Assembly (NCBI GenBank): GCA_003415625.1
Contig: PYIU01000004.1
Coordinates: 3,162,001 to 3,226,000 of the forward strand
Direction: 5' to 3'
DNA: 64,000 bases
Origin: Aquanectria penicillioides
Taxonomy: Eukaryota > Ascomycota > Sordariomycetes > Hypocreales > Nectriaceae
The notes beneath the pieces were generated by a model. It did no database searches. It was not told where the DNA came from and saw only the letters and a list, made by a program, of their open reading frames with translations. This document shows, one piece after another, positions 33,195 to 45,136 of the stretch. Within the stretch, counting starts at the first letter, position 1, and every line of letters begins with the position of its first letter. The position numbers and the translations under genes were made by a program.

Positions 33195-35039
33195 TCACTC
33201 ATCGTCATCCCTGACCCATCCCCTGCTCATTTTCACTGCTCGCTCCCATCTCCTGCGCATCCGCTTGCGCTCCTTCACGTCTAGCTTGGGCTTAAATACC
33301 TTGCGACCCTTGGTGTTAACATGTTTGAGGTCTTCCAGTTCGTTCCAAACACCTGTGGCCAACCCAGCCGCAATGGCCGCACCAAGAGCTGTAGTCTCAC
33401 GCATGGCTGGACGGTCAACTGGGATGCCACTCAGGTCAGCCTGTGTTTGCATGCAGAGTTCCGAGTTAGAAAGTCCTCCGTCTACAGCCAACTTTTCGAG
33501 GGCATGGCCAGAGTCGGCGGCCATGGCATCGAGGATGGCCGCGGTCTGGTGGCAAGTAGCCTCCAGTGTCGCTCGCACAATGTGACCCTTTTCGGTATGC
33601 TGGGTAATGCCGACTAAAGAACATATGTTAGTCAACCCGATTATCGAAGATTGGAACAAGGGGAGTTGGGCATGGAAACTTACAGAGCGTTCCCTTGGCA
33701 TCATCAATCCAGTACGGGGCAAAAAGTCCACTAAATGCTGTAACAAAGACGACGCCCCCGTTATCAGGAACCGTGTTGGCGAGGGCATCGACTTCTGAAG
33801 ATGCTTTGATGATGGATAGCTTATTCTGAAGGAACTTGACGCCTGAACCAGCCACTGCGATACTGCCTTCCAGCGCATATACTGGTTTTCTACCCTGGCC
33901 AAAATCGTATGCAACAGTAGCTAGGAGGCCTGTTTTTGAGATAACGGGCTCATTTCCCACATTGTAGAGAAGGAAACACCCTGTTCCATAGGTGTTCTTG
34001 GCCTGGCCTGGGCTAAAGCCACATTGGCCGACAAGAGCAGCAGACTGGTCGCCCAGGCATCCAGCAATGGGGGTGCCCTTTAGCGAGCCACGAGCCAATG
34101 AACCAAAGGCAGTAGAATGAGAAGAGGGAACAATCTTGGGAAGCGCAAGCTTGTTGCGATCGATGTCGAAGAAGGAAAGAAGGGTATCATCATAGTCCAA
34201 AGTTTTGAGGTTCATAAACATGGTTCTGCTGGCATTAGTTGAATCTGTGACAAAGATGGGTCCGCCCGGGCGATCATGGCCCCCATTGAGACGATAGATG
34301 AGCCATGAGTCGACCGTACCGAATGCCAAGCGTCCTTCTTCATAAGCCTTCTTAACAGAATCAACATTTTGGATGAGCCAGAGAAGTTTCACACTAGAAG
34401 GGTAAGTGGAAAGGGGTAGCCCGCATAGTTCCTGCAGCTTCTCTACCCCTGGCCGATTCTTCAGGTCTCGAACAAGTGAGGCTGTCCGAGTATCAGGCCA
34501 AACAACAGCGTTATAAAGCGGTTGACCGGTGGTCTTGTCCCACAGAACGGTGGTTTCTCGTTGGTTGGTAATACCAATTGATCGAATCATCGATGCCGGG
34601 TGGCCCTGGGCCACGAACTTCTCCGTCGCTTTGTCAATGCAAGTCTCGACAGACTCGAGGAGTTCTAGAGGGTCATGTTCATGCCAACTAGATGCAGGTT
34701 GGTTATTAGTAAAGAGCCATTGAGCATAGCGAGAGACCAAACATACCCGGATTCAGGGTATTTGTTCTCAAACTCAATCTGATGGCTTGCAACTGGCTCG
34801 CCATGGCCATTGAAGATGAGGAAGCGAGTCGATGTTGTGCCTTGATCGATGCTGCCAACGAACCAATGCTTCTGTTTCTCTTCGTCCGTCTCCGTAATTC
34901 CTTCGGGGAGCTGTTCCTCTAACAAAACTTCGGCAGTGCGAGGTTTCTTAGTTTCAGGGGTGACATCCAAATCAACCTGGTCAAGCTCTCTCTTGTTTGC
35001 CAATGTTCTGAGCGACCCATTGGAGGTTGTGAAATCCAT
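33195..35039 (-). CDS. gut1: Glycerol kinase
   Basis: FGGY-family kinase that phosphorylates glycerol to glycerol-3-phosphate, the first step of glycerol utilisation. Exons (minus): 35039-34747, 34687-33684, 33613-33195; 1716 bp, 571 residues. Introns (59 and 70 bp) have GTATGT/GTAAGT donors and TAG acceptors and restore YPESGWHEHDP and GTLFGITQHT. Hallmarks seen: SIDQGTTSTRFLIFN (N-terminal phosphate loop), ITNQRETTVLWDK, YNAVVWPDTRT, GTVDSWLIYRLNG, GCLGDQSAALVGQCGF, NTYGTGCFLLYN, YALEGSIAVAGSGVKFLQ, and DGGLSNSELCMQTQADLSGI. The enzyme is preceded by about 60 extra residues, basic then acidic and containing KKPR, so the family fold starts near residue 65. The C-terminus is also Lys/Arg-rich. 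Start chosen at MDFTTSNGS; there is no earlier in-frame ATG close by. It is divergent from the TAG-interrupted gene. Confidence 0.96.
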
Positions 35040-36722
35040 CCTTGCACACGACACGGTCGAAAAAGGCCGTCTACGTATTACGAAATCGTGGCAAGGGAGC
35101 CGTCCCTAGCAAGAATGTGGAGGGAGACAGGTGCGTGAGTAGAAGCTTCGGGCTAGACGGCAGGGAGCTCGCGACAATTGGGGGTGTTGGGAGTGATAAG
35201 CGTGTTGAGGAGGCAAGCAGCGTACAGGTCCGGATAAAGAAGATTGAGACGAAGAGAAGCGTGAGGAGAAGTTGGCAGAGAACGAGAAAGTATGACAGGA
35301 ATGAAAGCGTCGAGGAGAAGGGGCATGTGATAAATGTTTCGGGAGACGGTAAACCGAGAGAGCGTGGGAGTGGGGGAGACTTGGCCGAGCGATGACGAGC
35401 CGTAGGCGGCGCGGCATTAGGATTAGCATGGGCGTTGGTGTTGCCACAGGCAAAGCCAATGGCAAGAGCGCCGGCGGTGACATGTGCTTGCGGCGTTGGG
35501 CCCGGAAGGGGCAGGAGGGGGAGTGAGGGGGGAAGTAGCGAGGTACTTCGACGAGGGTGGCCAATTGCTTGGGAATGCCGTCCACTGCCGCTTGCCGGAG
35601 AGATCGATCGCTTGCAACACACTCACGCGCACGCGCAAAAGCTGGTTTGCATTTTGATCGGGATTGACTTTTGCCCAGACACTGTGGATCCCAACCCCAA
35701 CTTGCAGGTCACACGGGGGTGCGGGTGACTGGGGGTCGGGGCCACTCTGCTTTGCGGAGCCCCGGCCGGCCCCAGGTCAGAACCTCTTCGGCGGCTTAGA
35801 AGGGGAGAGGGCCCAGAGACAGAGGTCGAGGAGTACCCGTAACTCTTGTGCCGACGGTCAATTGGCAGCTTGGTTGGTGGACAATCTGTGGGGCTCCTGA
35901 GACAATGGGGGCGAAATCCGCCCCCAATTCAACCCCCAAAAGCTGAGAATGGGTGCCAAATGCCATCATAATGGGGGGGGGGGGGGGGCAAGGCTCAATA
36001 GCCGGCATTGTATCTGCTTCTTGCCTTCATTGTTAGTGTTGGCACCAGTTGCGGCGTAACATATCTAGGAGCATGGGCCAAATCTCATCTCGTTTCCGGC
36101 TGCTGCAATCAATCCCTGCCCTTGCCCTGGGGCCAGGATCCCGAGGGGAACTACACAAATAGCGGCAGTGCTCTGCATTGTGTTGGGAAACCTGTAATGA
36201 GGCTCGTTTGGAACAGGTCTATGACGCCCAACATCCCGGCCACATTGCTCACCGAACAGAATACATCACCGGATCTGGCATTCTCTAATTTTCCCCAATC
36301 GACACTAGTCCCTCCTTCCGATCCTTCAAAATGGAAACTGCTCCCCTGCCAACAGCAGTCACGACTCACGAGCACTCCGAACGTGCCTGTCATGCAGGGG
36401 AAAGGGAAGGCGCAATCCTTCTGTGTTCAGCTTAGACGACGTCAGTGCCTGTGCTCCGTATGGTCATCCGCCCCCTCGATGCGGGCATCGGAGACTTTTC
36501 AACTTCCCTCGCATTGCACAATTGGGCCTCGCCGCACGAAGCCTTCATCTCACCGATTTTCAAAAGCAAAGGCGTCGCTAATGGTTGCACAACTCTCCCG
36601 AAGAGACCCGGCTTTCGTATCTTCGTCGGTCAACTGCAGAGTTATCTCATCCTCGGGTTTGAGCCAGCCAACCCCCACCGCAATCACAACCACAACATCA
36701 TTCTTCCGCCCAAGCCACGACA
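35040..36722. other. Divergent intergenic region, glycerol kinase / TAG-interrupted gene
   Basis: 1.7 kb, presumably holding promoters of both flanking genes. Contains a 16-G run at 35973-35988. A long open frame around 36008-36775 overlaps the next gene's first exon in a different frame and has no recognisable product, so it is not called. Confidence 0.45.
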
Positions 36723-38196
36723 ATGCCGACTCCACAGTTGCAAACACAGCGGGCCGGCAATCCCGGGTCCACTAATGACATGTGAGTATTCGCCTTCGCA
36801 ACACTCCGGAGCGTTGACGCCAGGTGGTGTAGATAAATGTGGCTAATCACCTTCAACCAGGAGGCCAATTGCAACGCCACTTATGTCTGCGTCAAACCTA
36901 CTCTCAACTCAGCATTCCCCCATCTCAGGATTCCCTCTATCGACCTTGGGGACCAGAAAACGGAGCAGAGACGGGAACTTGCCTCACAAGCCTTGCATCC
37001 CAAATCATAAACGTCCCCGTATCGTTGAGAACGCATCAACGTCGGCTTCTCCACCGCCACACACACTTGGTTATCTACAAACCCCCACGTCACCAGTCCA
37101 TATTCCCGGGACTTTGAGTGTCTCCGTTGACCCAAACAGTTGTCAAAAGCAAGGCTCTTCTGCTCCCATATCTCGCGATATCGGCTCAGCAAGATCTCCG
37201 GGAATTGCACTTCAGAGCGATTGTGATTCTGTACTAGCCCTGGTTGATTGGGACGATTTTGCCGACCTTGATCTCGAGCGGTACTGTGTCGATGAATCTG
37301 GGCATGTTAAACCATCACAACATTCCCCTAGCGCAGATGACACCGAAGATGGATTTTCTATCGTGGATTTTGACGAGGAGGCCCTCGGAAAGCTTCTGGG
37401 CGACTCCTCAGAGCAAGAAGGTTTCATACCACCGTCAAGCGTAGTGCAAGCGTACCGCTGCGATTCCAAATCGGGTGACGAGTTTGACCCTAACTTGCAA
37501 TTCTCTCCTCCAACCACCAGCACAAGCAACACATTATCCAACAGAAGCAATTTGGTTCAGCAACAAGATGTTGACTGGAAGCATGTGAATGAGTGTGTTC
37601 AAAATGCACAAGCGCCTAAGTCTCCAATTAACTGTGAAGGAGCCATAACATCGGAGTCATTCAACTATCAACCTACACAAAGTGTGTCAAGTGCTACCAA
37701 ATCCCAAGCCTCAACCACGACTACATCTAGCAGCCCCGGCTCTTTCCCCTTGAAGATGCTCTTGAGACCATACAAAACATTCTTTCATATTCAAGAAATG
37801 TTGGATGCAAAAACCGTTTTATTTAAGCATCAGCCCGAGGTAGTTTTTGAATTGTTTGCTCGAGTTACCTACTCGAACAGAGAAAACTTTCACCACAAGC
37901 AGTATTTTCAATTCCAAAGTCTTCTTAAAGAATCACCACCGTATATCAATGGAATTCTCCTCGGCTAGGAATCGGGAGGTCCGTTGGATTGTGCCAGCCA
38001 GGAGTTTCTGAAGCAGAATAGTGCTGGGGCCAAATGCATTTGCCAATGTAAGTTGAGATCAGATCGCCGAGCAGATATCGGGTGGTCTCTTGCCGTCCTT
38101 GCAATCCACCCCATTACGTGGAAAGAGATCCAAGGCGTCATGGGTGTTTTAGGAAGGACGGATTTGGACGAGCCCGTGATATCCTCCAATGCCTAG
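36723..38196 (+). pseudogene. Hypothetical protein gene interrupted by an in-frame TAG (candidate recoded stop)
   Basis: Exon 1 36723-36781, intron 36782-36860 (79 bp, GTGAGT, branch GGCTAATC, CAG), exon 2 from 36861. The splice joins MPTPQ...STND with MRPIATPLMSASNLL in frame. The frame runs 388 codons to TAG at 37966-37968, then continues in the same frame for 75 more codons to TAG at 38194-38196. The segment before the stop (FELFARVTYSNRENFHHKQY ... PPYINGILLG) and the one after (ESGGPLDCASQEFLKQ ... KCICQCKL ... DIGWSLAVLAIHPITWKEI) both look like one folded domain, with three clustered cysteines and an alternating hydrophobic strand. The first ~270 residues are Ser/Pro/Thr-rich and disordered, with KRSR and HKRPR basic patches. 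Tryptophan (TGG) would fit the interrupted position. Function unknown. Alternatives: real nonsense mutation, C-terminally shortened active protein, or UAG-to-UGG mRNA editing. Confidence 0.7.
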
Positions 38197-38475
38197 AGGA
38201 TACTGCAGAGAGCGGTTACCGAACTTTTTTTTCTTGTTGTTCGTTGCTTGCGGCAAGATCTTGGGGCCTGACACTGTTTGTCTTCTCTACTGCCTACGCA
38301 AAGGTTGATCTCATGAGCTGATTGTTTCTGATACTTTCCCAAATATTGTTCTCCCGTTCCACCATTTTCTAGTCCCAATTCGAATCTATCCGATCAACCC
38401 TTCTCATGGAATCAGTCACACTTTCAAAACCTATTTCCTCCCTTTTCTAATATGTATGCTCCCATTCAAGCAGAT

Positions 38476-39336
38476 CTAGTTCTTGACGTTGATCAGGTGG
38501 AGGTAAGGGCCCATTTTCTGGATCATGAGGGGTCGAAGCTCAAGCTGCTCGCTCTGGGTAAGCTGGACCATCTCACCCTCTCGGCGATGCCAACTCTCAG
38601 GAGTCTCGTGAATGGCGGCATCCTCATCCTTGCCGGTGGGGTCGACGAATTGATATGAGCGGTATTCGCAGTTCTTCCAGCCGGTTGCTATATTCTTGGT
38701 CAGAAACAGTGGGCTTCTCAAGGGGAAAAACAATCGGCCCTATAGGTTCGTATTTTCTTCCGAGGTGGCAAATGTGGGGATAGAAATGGGATGTCACGTA
38801 CCATGCACCTCGTCAACACCGTGCCAGTCGTCAGTCAGGAAGTGAAGAATTCCACCGTGAGTCACGACGACAATGTGATCGTCGCTGTCACCAAGAATCT
38901 CGCGCAGGGCGAGGCGGCCAGCCTTGCCACGGGCAAGGAGCTTCTCCAGGGTAGGCTCGTAGGAGCTATCAACACCCTTCTCAGTCCACGACTCCTCAAC
39001 CTTGGAGTAGTCGGCCTTGCCATCGAACTCGGCAGCAACCTTGGCGACGGGCGAGCCAACGTCACAAGGCTGCAGGGAGATCTCCTGGAAGACGGGCATG
39101 GCAGCAATGGGCAACAGCTCTTTGGTGCCGAAGGCATTGAGGCAGGTATAGATGGTTCGACGCATTGGCGAGGCAATGAGCTTGGTGATCTTGTCGTGGT
39201 GAGGGAAGATGGCACGCAGGTTAGCGCACTGCTGCTCGCCAAGGGGAGTCAAGTTAGGGTCATGCAATTGCTCATTGGCATGGGAGAGGTTGTGGAAGCC
39301 CTGAGCGTGGCGAACGAAGTGAATAGTGGGAGCCAT
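38476..39336 (-). CDS. Histidine phosphatase superfamily protein (phosphoglycerate mutase-like, Pmu1 type)
   Basis: Exons (minus): 39336-38802 and 38687-38476; 747 bp, 248 residues. The 114-bp intron has GTACGT, branch CTGAC and TAG. Catalytic signature near the N-terminus: TIHFVRHAQG, with the phospho-accepting His at residue 9. Arg in SPMRRTIYTC and the second His in HIVVVTHGGILHFL complete the expected active site. The spliced HATGWKNCEYRSYQF matches the C-terminal NxExR-type segment of fungal Pmu1-like enzymes. No targeting signal is seen, so it is probably cytosolic. Members are broad-specificity phosphatases or sugar-phosphate mutases; the substrate cannot be deduced. An earlier non-ATG codon in frame was not used. 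Confidence 0.9.
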
Positions 39337-41256
39337 GTTTAATGGTGTAAACAAGAAGTTTTGTATTGCTGAAACGAGTTGAGAGGAGCTTGGGAGGGAA
39401 CAGAAGACAGTATAAGAGGGTGTCGAAGGCGTTCATATATAAGCTAATAAGGGGATGCCTGAGGGTGACAGGCCAAGGATACTAGCTCACGGTAACAAGG
39501 GAGATTGGATAGTCAGCAGGGCTAACGAATCTATGCGTGGGAAATATGACCGGGAAAGGGATCACAAGAAACCGGGAAGAAAGACTTCTTATCAGTCACG
39601 AAGTTCGGGACCAAGGAAGACCCCACGAGGCAAAAGCCCGCGTGCCCTCTCAACCAACGGCTGCATGTCTCTCCATTGTCGAAGAACTAAACCTTGCTGA
39701 GAAGAGCAAAAGGATTCTAAAAAAAATCTACACACTGTACTTGGTATGTACTCGAAGAAAAAACAAATATGATGAAACCCCTTCCACAACGAACCAAATG
39801 CATGCCAGCATCCGCAGTGGCAGCGCAACCGCGCAATCACGACACCAAGTGACTCAAGCACCCCCGCCGTCCGGGCCAACCGAAGCCCGGAGCCGGCGCC
39901 GCCAGCTGCGGAGCTACCCTGCAGGGCAGGGACGGTGCGTGGGCGGCACCGGGGCGGCGATTGGTCCGTGCTACGGGGCCTGCGGGTCTTCGGAGGGTGG
40001 ATCGCGACGAGGACCAGCTGAGCGGTACATGGTTGGCACATAGAAGCCCGCTACCATGACCATGTATCATAATATACCTGGCCATGTACAGTACAGTAGT
40101 ACAAGTAGCATACATGGCGCCGGTAGTACGAAGTAGTACTGCGGGCATGCTGCTGCTGCGGCGGCGGGCGGGGCCACATGGTGTTGGGTGGGTGTTGGTG
40201 TTGCGCTGATTATGGTGATTCGACTGGACCTGGATGGTGTAGAAATGCTTTGGTCATGATGCGCTACGCGAATGGGACATGCGCGGGAGAGCGTGGAGAA
40301 GGCGCATGTCTCAAGCCCAGGATGCGGAAACTACTGCGTTTTTCCCTGGTGACCAACATATGGTTGATGCCGGTGCTTGGGTCCATCAGTAGCAGGAGCA
40401 GTAGTTTTTGGTTTTCCCCCATCTATTGTAGAGAAGAGGAGACGCACGAGTGAGGCGAGAGAAGTGAAGAGAACTCATTAGAGATGACAAAGGGACCAAG
40501 GAAAAAAAAACAAAAAAACAAAAACAACAAAAAAAAAAAAAAAAAAACCAGGCTCCTTCTTTCCTCCTCCCTCACCCCCCTCTTCCCCCCGCTGTTTGTT
40601 GATCCTGATCCATCGCTTCGCCCTGCTTGATGCGGGAACGCTGGGTCAATGAAGAGGGGGCAACACGAACAGGGAAACAGGGAGGACGGATCGATGCAGC
40701 TGCCGGCAGTTCAGATCGATAGCCATGTCCGAGCAGCAATCAAAATGCGCAATAATTAGTACGCAACCATCGTGGGATAGGTGGCAGTCCATGTGTCGTT
40801 GGATGTATGTACTTACTGGATGAGTGCATGAATCTAAGAGGGATCTGTAAGCGGCCATCGTCGGGGAGTTTGACCTAATCTAGAATAATGATCCCAATCT
40901 GTCCATACTACGCGACACATCAAATCTTCATGCCTGCTTGCTAATCACGACTAGAATCTCGAATTCAATCACGAATGCCAAACGGCCGCAACAAAACAAG
41001 CTATCACAAAATGGCGGCATTGTTTACTCCATAGCTATCGCCTGGGTTGACCAAGCCTATCAAATGAACCCCCGACGAAGTACAGTACATTCTTGTCTCC
41101 CCATACCAAATCGGAAAACCCACCCAACGCCGTTGGTTCACCACTTAAACTGAACGATCCCGTCTCCGCACACTCTCTTCACTCGCGCGTACTACGCAAA
41201 AAAACAAAAACCATGTCAAGAACCCTCCCACACTGTCACGGTTCACCGGGTATCAA
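39337..41256. other. Intergenic region, no gene seen
   Basis: 1.9 kb between the phosphatase start (minus) and the VPS27 stop (minus). Includes an A-rich tract at about 40501-40547 and GTAC-rich short repeats near 40080-40140. No coding sequence is recognised. Confidence 0.45.
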
Positions 41257-43803
41257 TTACAGCTCAATCAATGCTTCCTCCTTGGCAGGTTGCTGCTTGA
41301 CGGGTTCGTGCGTTGGCACCGCTGGGAAGGGATCGTGGCTGTAGCTTGGGTACGCCCATGCCTGCGGCGCCGCAGGAGGCGCCTGCTGCTGCTGCTGCTG
41401 CTGCTGAGGCATGGATGGCTGCCAGTAAGCCTGCTGCTGAAGAGGGGGAGCTTGCTGAGCCGGCTGTGAGGGCTGAGGCGGTTGAGCCTGCGGGGGTTGC
41501 TGCGGGGGCTGAGAAGGCTGAGGTGCTTGGGTGGGTTGGACGGGTTGAGGCGGCTGAGATGGGATAGGCTGAGCAGTCGGCACTGGCTGGGCAGGGGCCT
41601 GAACAGGGGTTGGTTGCGACTGGGCCGAGATAGATCCTCCCGGGTATTGCAACGGTTGCTGGAGATTGGGATAAGGAGACTGTCCGACCTCAGGGGCCGG
41701 GCCGGGGGCCGATGGTCCTAGAGGAGGGGCCTGGGATGGCTGCTGGAGCTGTTGAAGTTGCTGCTGCTGCTGCTGCTGCTGTGGAGAGAGGTAGTAGGAG
41801 GCATTAGGGTCGGCTGAAGGCGTCGCAGCAGCTGGCTGAGGGGTCTGTACTGGCTGAGTCGAGTCTAGGGGAGGTGGCTGTTGGTACGGATCGTGGGGGG
41901 CTGATGGCGCAGATGGGGCCGAAGGCGCCTTATCCTGCCAGCTCTCGGTTCGTTGCAACTGATGTGGTGGCAGCTGCTGCGGTATGGGATATTGGCCAGG
42001 CTGCGGCGAGCCATATGTTGCGTATTGAGGCTGCGGCACTGCTTGTGGCGGTTGCTGATAAGGCTGTTGTTGGTGAGGGGGCGGCGCTTGGTAGCTCGCC
42101 CGTTGCTGCCCGGTATAAAAGCTCTCCGCTGCTCCTGGGTTGCTCGGCATGTGAGTGGGGATCGAAGGGTAAGGACCGGCAGGCTGGCGGGGAGGCGGCA
42201 GGTTGTAGCCTCCAAGGCTCTGTTGGTGATAGGCCTTGGACAGCCTTTCCTCCAACATGCGGTCATAGTACCGAACCACGGTAGAGAGCTTGGCGTGGAG
42301 ATCCAGGAGGGTATCTGCGCAGTAAGGTTAGTATCATTACGGCACCTGACAAGAAACGAGCTGGCTTACCGTGCTTGCTCATTGCCTCGCCATAGGTCCG
42401 GGCCAGCTTGGGCCGGAGCGTGCCAATGCTATCATATAATTCTTGAATCTGGGGCTCTCGGAGAATGGTTCCAGGGGTTGTGTCTGCAATCGATCCACCA
42501 AAGTCGAAAAGAGGTTGATATTCTCGGCCTCGACTGGTGTCAACTCGTAGTCGTTCTTGGGCAGAACGAAAGCGGCAGCACCAGAGCCTGAGCTGCTGGA
42601 CGTCTGCTCCTTGAGAGCTGCCGCGTGCCTCTTCTTCTGCTCTTCCATGTCTGCTAGGGATGCCGCAATTGCAGCCTTGAGGTCTTCATCTTCCTCCTCG
42701 GCCTGCTTTACTGCTGAGCTATCTCCATTGGTCTTGGGAATAGTGGCGACGGGCTCCGCATAACTTCGCGTGTGTGATTTCACCTCTTCCAAGCTCATCG
42801 CCAACGCCTTTTTCAGATCCTCATCAAAACCATCATCCACACGAGCATTCCGAGGTTGCATAGCCGAGGTGCTGCGGGTCTTATGGGGGTAGGTGGGGGA
42901 TCGATCAAGAGAAGGGATCGGGTCCTTGAAGCCCTTGTTTGTGAGCTTGGCGTAACAACCATCGTCGACTCGGACAGGCGTGTGAATTCCCAGGTGGGGC
43001 AGGGCGATAGTCTTGGTTGAGCACTGCTGGTCGAAACAGTTTCCGCAGTTTCGACAATGGTGTTTTCGATTGGTAAACGTAAATGCGGTTCGGCATCGCA
43101 TGCAGACGTCGGAGTCTGACCACTCGGGGGGCTAGAAACCATCATGATTAGCCTCTGCACCTCGGCATGACACATGGATGCCATTCTCTCTTACCGCACT
43201 GCTGTCAATCATACTGCTGGCCACTGAAATTTTGGGTGGAAATTGATAGCCATCTCGCTGCAATGTCCTGTACACCTCGCCGATGTAGGAAAGTTCGTAT
43301 CGTCCTTCAGTGGCCCCCGCCCATGATTGTATCAGCTCGAGGATTTTGGATCTGACTTCGGCGTTGACAGAGGCACCGCCAACAGCCTGAAGAAGCGACA
43401 CCATGTTGTCCATAAACTCTCGAGAGGCGATTTCGGCAAGGAAATGGGATCCGCCATTCTTGACGCAAGTATCTGCAAGCTGCGCAGGTTAGCCACCGAA
43501 ACACCTTCAGCCATTCGAGTAATATCGTACGTTCAGCGCGCTTAGCTGGGTATTGGGGTTCTTGTTGCCGATACGTCGCTTGAGGGAGCGCATCGCCTCC
43601 TTAGGTGCGACGGTCTTCGATCTGATGACATCGGAAATTTCGAGGTTCAGCGCAATATCCTCACTAGGCATCAGGAAAGGTTAGCAGGGAAGAAGCAGCG
43701 AGGCGAAGGGACGGTGAAGAGATTCGTACAGGCTACTGCTAGTTGCCCTCTCGATCTGCTCGTCCAAGGCCGTGTTGGCCGAGGACGACCACCAGCTCAT
43801 CAT
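41257..43803 (-). CDS. vps27: Vps27, ESCRT-0 subunit (VHS, FYVE, UIMs), with one frame break
   Basis: Endosomal adaptor that binds PtdIns3P and ubiquitinated cargo and recruits ESCRT-I. Exons (minus): 43803-43730, 43663-43531, 43479-43195, 43131-42370, 42314-41257. All introns are 51-66 bp GT-AG. VHS domain, residues ~1-155 ([20 protein letters not shown] ... [19 protein letters not shown]). FYVE finger, ~168-228, with [14 protein letters not shown] and RVDDGC. Two ubiquitin-interacting motifs: [14 protein letters not shown] and [14 protein letters not shown]. The coiled region is followed by ~300 residues of Pro/Gln-rich tail with polyQ. Exon 4 has 762 bp but needs 763: one base is missing at the GGGG run 42474-42477, after which frame and homology resume ([20 protein letters not shown]). 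Corrected length is 770 residues. It is divergent from the USP8/Doa4-like deubiquitinase, a partner pathway. Confidence 0.94.
41386..41405. repeat. CTG repeat (polyQ) in Vps27 tail
   Basis: Run of CTG triplets encoding glutamines on the minus strand; a second run of seven CTG lies at about 41761-41782. Confidence 0.8.
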
Positions 43804-45136
43804 CTTGAGGGTGGTTGCGGCTGAGGCAGTGGTTGTGACGGAAGACTGACGGGAAGCGAGATGGGCGTTCGGGGTTTGGATGAAACGGGAATATTGTCGA
43901 AAGCCCCAAGCTCTGAATGAAGCAGCAGCTCTGTGCAAGAGATGGAATTTGCGTGGTTGAGGTGGTTGCTGGTTCGAGGTTCGCCTGGCTGGTTGCAGGC
44001 TGTCGTTGCCCCAGCCTCAGTCATCAGAAGGCGGCGATGAGGCACGGAAGGACGACGTAAGGAGAACCAGGATGGGCTAGCTTCCATGTGTTTGGGTGCC
44101 TCGCTAGGCCCCAGCTATGCGGCGCCCACCATTGGCTCCAGGTGCCTTAGGTAAGTGTTCTTGGGCGCCAGACCTTCCAAATTGTACCACGAACTGTCCT
44201 TCAGTGGCAGCCCACGTCTCTTTCGGGGCGATCCAGGGCCGGCGTAGCGCCCAGCAGGCAGGGAATTGGCCGCCAGCGAGCCAAGAGGGGCGCTGAGGGG
44301 CCTGAGGGGCTCCACTGGCGAGCTGTTCCAACCCAACTCTAGTGGATAAGGTACAGAGCTTGGGTGCTTGGGTTCTGTCTGCCTTGCGTCAGAGTGGGCT
44401 GGTTGGCCGCTAACACTCCAGGCAAGCAACCTCACCCGCACCCGCACCCGCCCCCCCTCGCCCGCCTCTCTCTCGCGCTCCTCGTCTCTCGACGCTCGAC
44501 TGCAGCAACCTTTCTTGGTAACGACTGCGGCTGGTGGATGACGACGGTTGTTGTGGCGTACGTGGCTCGTGGCCAGCAAGCTGGGGAAGCGGACAGGCGC
44601 TACCGGCGTTGAAAGACGAGGTACCCAGTGCCCCCCTATTTTTAGACAGAGAGCGCAAGTACCTCTCCCGCTCACCCTCGTACCTCCCCGCGAACCACAT
44701 GGCCGTCGCAGGTCACAGCTGTCGCTCGCACGCCCGCCGATTTCCGGGTCCTTTGTTGTCGGCATCACCACCGACCTCCAACTACCACCCTCTCGCCGCG
44801 CCCGCACCATGTCCTTCTGCAAGGGGTTTATTGTTCTTTGAGAGTGTCTTTGACAGGCCGTTTCGAGTCCTTTGACAGGATCTTGCGTATTCCACCGACT
44901 CGCACCCCCGCTCACGGGGCCTTTGATTTCTTGTGTCCCTATATTTGCCGTCAACCCCCCCCATGCTCATGCGCCCCATGCCGCTTCATTGTTCCTCTAG
45001 GCTCGCTTGACCTCTCCGTCGATCACTCGTCCTAAAACCCTCCTGCAACCCGACCCGAGTCCGATCCTCCCATCCCGCCGGCCATAAATCGAGAGATGAA
45101 TTGTCGACATCTGTTCTACCCGACCTGACGCCCACA
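43804..45136. promoter_or_regulatory. Shared divergent promoter region, VPS27 / deubiquitinase
   Basis: 1.33 kb between the two start codons. CT/AC-rich with several C-rich tracts on the plus strand toward the deubiquitinase start. Overlapping long frames on both strands (about 44115-44954) lack recognisable motifs and are rejected. No specific factor site is assigned. Confidence 0.45.

Noticed and set aside
36008..36775. 255-codon open frame on the plus strand upstream of the TAG-interrupted gene
   Set aside because: It overlaps the well-supported first exon at 36723-36781 in another frame and shows no motif or compositional sign of coding.
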